Shown here piece after piece: positions 60,443-64,000 of a stretch of 64,000 nt of DNA. Origin of the DNA: Helicoverpa zea (taxonomy: Eukaryota; Arthropoda; Insecta; Lepidoptera; Noctuidae); assembly GCF_022581195.2 (NCBI RefSeq), contig NC_061459.1:9548001-9612000 (forward strand), in the 5' to 3' direction. The position numbers were made by a program, and so were the translations under genes. Numbering within the stretch: position 1 is the stretch's first letter; each line of letters opens with the position of its first letter. A model generated the notes under the pieces. That model did not search any database. It was not told where the DNA came from and saw only the letters and a list, made by a program, of their open reading frames with translations.

Positions 60443-60594
60443 AAAGTTTCGTGATTGACATTGTCAAACTACACTAGCGCTTCACTATCGAGCGTGTTGA
60501 CAAGTTGAACTAAATCAAAGTCGAGATTTTGACAGATTTGTCAAAATCTGTCTATCTATAGGGGAGGTAGGGGAGAGATGGGCAGTTGGGAGAC

Positions 60595-60645
60595 ATGATC
60601 AAATCAGAATAAAAGGGGGGTCCTTTTATTCTGATTTCTGATCAT
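60595..60645. repeat. 22-bp-arm hairpin
   Basis: atgatcaaatcagaataaaa-gg and cc-ttttattctgatttctgatcat are inverse with a 5-base G/T loop and a two-base bulge. It lies 640 bases upstream of the transposase start and could be a transposon end or a foldback. Confidence 0.65.
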
Positions 60646-61286
60646 AGTTTTGTTTTTTTTTAATTGGGTAGTTTACGTTACCGACTGGTAACGGTGTTCA
60701 TCCATAGACTATCTGTCATTTCTGTGAGTTGTCAAGAACAAACACTCGTAAAAGTACTTAAATATTTTGTTGCGGTTTCGGATCGTTATAAAGAGAAAAC
60801 TAATGAAAGGTATGTGTATTTTCTATTATTAATTATTGATTGTCAAAATCTCCAGTTACAATTATAGTAAGTCGATGCAATCCACACCTATTATACCTTT
60901 AGAAGAGAGTACTACAGCAATAGTTAATGGGCCCCACGTTTTTATTTTAGTCTAATATGACCGGGACCACCTACGTAGGTTGACAGGTAAGTAACTATTT
61001 TTTATTTTCTAGTTTTCAGTGCACATAAGATAAAACCGTTTAACTTAAAAGTTTTTTTACCGATTTTTTTTTCATAAACTAAGTCAAAAGTGTCCAATGC
61101 TCTCTATGGTAGGGAGGCTTTTCTTCGTCAGTGAAAATTTGTGAGGTTATAAATCTGCGCGAAAAATCCTTTATAGAATCTTGTTTCAGGTACCGTTGCC
61201 AACTTGATCTAGAGACTATTATATTTAAAATAGTGTTTAAATAAAGTTCTAAGTGTTTTAAAGTGATTAAGTGCCTACATTTAACG

Positions 61287-62919
61287 ATGGCTAGAATGTT
61301 TTTGCTTAAATCTTTATTAGAAGAAGCTCATGCTTTAGATAATTTAGAAAAGCGTCAACAATCTGCTAGAATTCGTAGTTTACCTTTATTAACTCGCGAT
61401 GATGACTATGTGAGCATATATAGATTGTCAAAGGAGCTAATTGACCAACTGGAGTCTGATTTACTGCCCCTGATAAAGCCCACAAAACGTCGAGGCAAAG
61501 GACTTACAACTCGTGTAAAAGTAAGTATTGACACAGTTTATAGTTGAAAAATTGTAATCAAGCACACAATAATAAGAAAAACACTTAGTTCTTAATAAGG
61601 AGTATTCCCTTTATGTGGTTTCCCCGCCAGCTGATATGTTTTCAAAAGCCTCTGTACGTCAGTTATAATATTGGTATTCTCTTAAGCATGAAAATAACCA
61701 AATTGGTCTCAATTTTGTTTTCACTAAATCCAGATAAAGTAGGTATTACATTTTTTATTGATTTATTGTTTCACAGATACTATGTACTTTATCATTCTTG
61801 GCTAGTGGCAGTTACCAGAAGGTTATTAAAGAGGGCATCAGAACTTATTTATCGCAACCGTCTGCATCTCGTTGCATAAATGAAGTAGTGGAAGCTCTGA
61901 ACAATCCGGCCGTAGTAAAAAAATATATAAGGTTTCCTCAAAATCAGCAAGAAAGGCAAATTTTGAAAGAAAGGTTAGTACCTAGATATAATATAATTTT
62001 AATATTATTATAATTAAACTGACCCTTTTATTTTTACAGTTGATCATGTTAGTGATTATTGTTAATTACAGGTTCTACAAAAGGTTTGGGTTTCCAGCCA
62101 CCATAGGCTGTATTGATGGCACTCTGGTGGCAATGAAGAGACCAGCAGAGAACGAAGAACGGTTTTACTGCCGCAAAGGCTACCATGCAAGAAATGTGCA
62201 ATTGGTAAAATGGATTTCAATGTTGTAATCAATTATAATTAGGTATAATAGAGTCATTGTAATTTATTTCTTTTTCAGATAACAGATGCAGATTTAAATA
62301 TTTTACACGTGGATCCCACATATGGAGGAGCTACTCACGATAGCTTCATTTTTAATTATAGTGCTATCAAAGACCATTTAGAGGCATTAACAAATGCTGG
62401 TGAAGAAGTAGTTTTGCTCGGTAAGTAGATCCTTTCCTGACCCTGCTTCAGAATATAAGCCTAATTACTAAGTATAAAAACTACATAGTTATTTTTTTTT
62501 CAGGTGATTCAGGATATGCTCAGCGTGCCTACCTCATGACGCCAATTAGTGGCGCTGAAGAGAATTCCCCTGAAGCTTATTACAATAAGCGTCATTCAAC
62601 TGCTCGCAACTCAGTTGAGAGAACAATAGGCCTCCTAAAAGGACGATTTAGGTGCTTATTAGTACACAGAGTACTCGACTACCATCCAGATGTAGTTGCA
62701 AAAATAGTAATTGCATGTTGTGTTTTGCACAACATGTGCAATCGCGCGGGAATTCCGGCAATCTCTATTTCCGAGGAAGAAAGAGTAGAAGAGCTTGAAA
62801 TAATTGCTGAAGCAACAAGGAGGCAAACTAGAGATTTACCATCCAACGCCGATTTAGCTTTAGGTCAATTACGAAGGCGAAACTTCGTGAATGGGCTTTG
62901 GCGTTCACGTCATAATTAA
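61287..62919 (+). CDS. PIF/Harbinger (HARBI1-like) transposase, five exons
   Basis: Exons 61287-61520, 61777-61973, 62072-62204, 62279-62420 and 62504-62919 join in phase with GT-AG introns to give 373 residues, close to the usual HARBI1 length (about 350). The start ATG is chosen over a GTG further upstream. DDE_Tnp_4-type motifs: Asp159 in GCIDGT, Asp209 in GGATHDSFIF, GDSGY at 236-240, and Glu274 in NSVERTIGLLKGRFRCL, then ACCVLHNMCN. The N-terminus (RTYLSQPSASRCINEVVEAL) carries the family helix-turn-helix. All catalytic residues and frames are intact, so it may be active or domesticated. A partner-like gene converges from the right, the layout seen in Harbinger elements. Confidence 0.88.
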
Positions 62920-62989
62920 TGGGTGCTAATTAAATAGACTTCTTTTTATTATCATTATTCGGCCCAAAAATGTATGTTGGCTTCTAAAT

Positions 62990-63116
62990 TACTAAGTCAG
63001 CCACAATTAACTATGCCGGATTGCTGAACCAGAGGTCTTGGGTTCGATTCCCGGTTCGGTCGACATTTGTGTGATGAGCATGCTTGTTGGCCGTGGTCTG
63101 GGTGTGACAATATGTA
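62990..63116 (+). repeat. tRNA-related SINE fragment (second family)
   Basis: aaccagaggtcttgggttcgattcccggttcggtcgac includes a pol III B box at 63041-63051, followed by tttgtgtgatgagcatgctt. The A box is degraded. This is not the 25419 family. A Helitron-like start follows immediately. Confidence 0.55.
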
Positions 63117-63214
63117 TCTATACTAATATTATAAAGAGGAAAACTTTGTTTGTTTGGTTGTAATGGATAAACTCAAAAACTACTGGACCAATTTTAAATA
63201 TTCTTTCAATAATC
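63117..63214 (+). mobile_element. Helitron-like 5' half
   Basis: TCTATACTAATATTATAAAG directly after A, followed by gaggaaaactttgtttgttt and ctactggaccaattttaaat, matching 37523-37620. The 3' half with hairpin and CTAG is missing. Confidence 0.65.
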
Positions 63215-63382
63215 TTAGCTGATGTTTATTTTGTTTTGATTGAAAAAAATAAAAAAATAAACTTATGTAAATTAGCTTATTTATTGTTCAACCACCTATA
63301 ACAATTTACCTAGTTTAGGACCTCGAAGTTTAGTTTAGGCCGAAGCCAAACGCTGAATCCCTTTTGAGACAACTTTAATGTA

Positions 63383-63692
63383 AAAATTCTGTCCCTCTCT
63401 GCACTCCTCTCCAGAAAGGACTGCATGATCTGCGTATTCAATCTTTGTATCTCCAGCTGCTGTTCTTCCAACCTCAGGAATCTCTCAGTCATGGAGGAGA
63501 ATTCCTATCTCTGTTGACGGCCTCTGCCAATGCTTGCAGCCCTTGACCGACTGCAGCTACAGCTTCAGCAAAAATTCTGTCCCTCTCTGCACTCCTCTCC
63601 AGAAAGGACTGCATGATCTGCGTATTCAATCTTTGTATCTCCAGCTGCTGTTCTTCCAACCTCAGGAATCTCTCAGTCATGGAGGAGAATTC
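63383..63692 (-). repeat. 188-bp-period tandem duplication in the partner-like gene
   Basis: The segment 63383-63504 recurs at 63571-63692 (period 188). 188 is not a multiple of three, so the second copy is read out of frame relative to the first, and the coding frame ends at 63489 just inside the downstream copy. Confidence 0.85.
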
Positions 63693-63937
63693 CGTTCGCC
63701 GTTGTGATGGTGGAAGAGCAGCAACTGAAGACGTGTGACGTGCTGAAAAGAGAACACCTATTACTACATGCGTTAATAAAAACTCTTAAATAAATAGCTG
63801 CCTTTCGTTGTGATTTGTCTCAAAAATTGTTTTGATGGTTATTTTTAGTTTGTACTTACACACAGAATCACCTCGACTACCACGAACTGTCCTAGAGCGC
63901 CGAGAAGGTGAAGCCACTGAAGCTGTGTGACGTGAAA
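63489..63937 (-). CDS. Probable Myb/SANT-like Harbinger partner protein, C-terminal exons (partial)
   Basis: Two minus-strand exons, 63937-63860 and 63742-63489, join in phase; the 5' part lies beyond the window. Exon text begins SRHTASVASPSRRS and, in the second, SRHTSSVAALPPSQRR, so the two exons look like duplicates of each other. The C-terminus is a long charged helix (MTERFLRLEEQQLEIQRLN, then MQSFLERSAERDRIF and alanine-rich VAAVGQGLQALAEAV), the usual end of insect Myb/SANT-like proteins that accompany Harbinger transposases. The DNA-binding domain itself is not in view, so the family call is inference from the helix, the convergent position and memory. The 188-bp duplication appears to set the present stop. 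A further open frame (63310-63492) is the duplicated remnant. Confidence 0.55.
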
Positions 63938-64000
63938 CTAAAAAGATAAATATTTACATTTTAAAATTCTCGATCTAATGGTAGAGAATGCTGTTTAAAT

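Noticed and set aside
63030..63060. tRNA gene suggested by a B box
   Set aside because: No matching A box or cloverleaf; context is a SINE fragment.

Overview
The window looks like lepidopteran nuclear DNA, probably from a noctuid-type moth. It is AT-rich, its genes have introns with GT-AG boundaries, and it is crowded with the short repeats typical of moth genomes: a tRNA-derived SINE ending in the 'gccgaccccaacatagttgggaaaa' block, Helitron-like elements ending in CTAG, Harbinger-type MITEs with TAA/TTA target duplications, and (AAAT)n tails. The species call is inference from repeat style, not a database match.

Layout. From 1 to about 31 kb I find no convincing protein-coding exon. This stretch holds MITEs, SINEs, a 119-bp tandem repeat and a decayed mariner element with ~300-bp inverted ends and a SINE nested inside it. 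It could be intergenic or a giant intron. A GC-rich patch at 31.0-31.3 kb has the look of a 5' untranslated exon on the minus strand. From 36.5 to 47.0 kb lies the main object of interest: six minus-strand paralogues (four intact and near-identical at the N-terminus, one divergent with a furin-like site, one broken) encoding small secreted precursors. Their C-terminal peptide fits C-x2-G-x(4-6)-G-x(1-2)-C, the two-cysteine signature of the insect growth-blocking/plasmatocyte-spreading/stress-response peptide (ENF/GBP-type) cytokines. The signal and prodomain DNA is nearly invariant between copies, while the C-terminal peptide is diversified. Helitron-like elements and a perfect 1,753-bp tandem duplication carrying a LINE reverse-transcriptase fragment sit between the paralogues.

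At 48.46-50.53 kb on the plus strand is a complete five-exon trypsin-type serine protease (267 aa) with a TATA box and initiator. From 51 to 60 kb only repeats are visible. At 61.3-62.9 kb is an apparently intact five-exon HARBI1/PIF-Harbinger transposase (373 aa). It converges on a minus-strand gene, running off the window end, that resembles the C-terminus of the Myb/SANT-like partner protein of Harbinger elements and is disturbed by a 188-bp tandem duplication.

How parts may relate: the peptides are probably secreted immune or stress signals, and the neighbouring secreted trypsin-like enzyme may simply be adjacent. The transposase-partner pair, together with several 3-bp-TSD MITEs, suggests past or present Harbinger activity.
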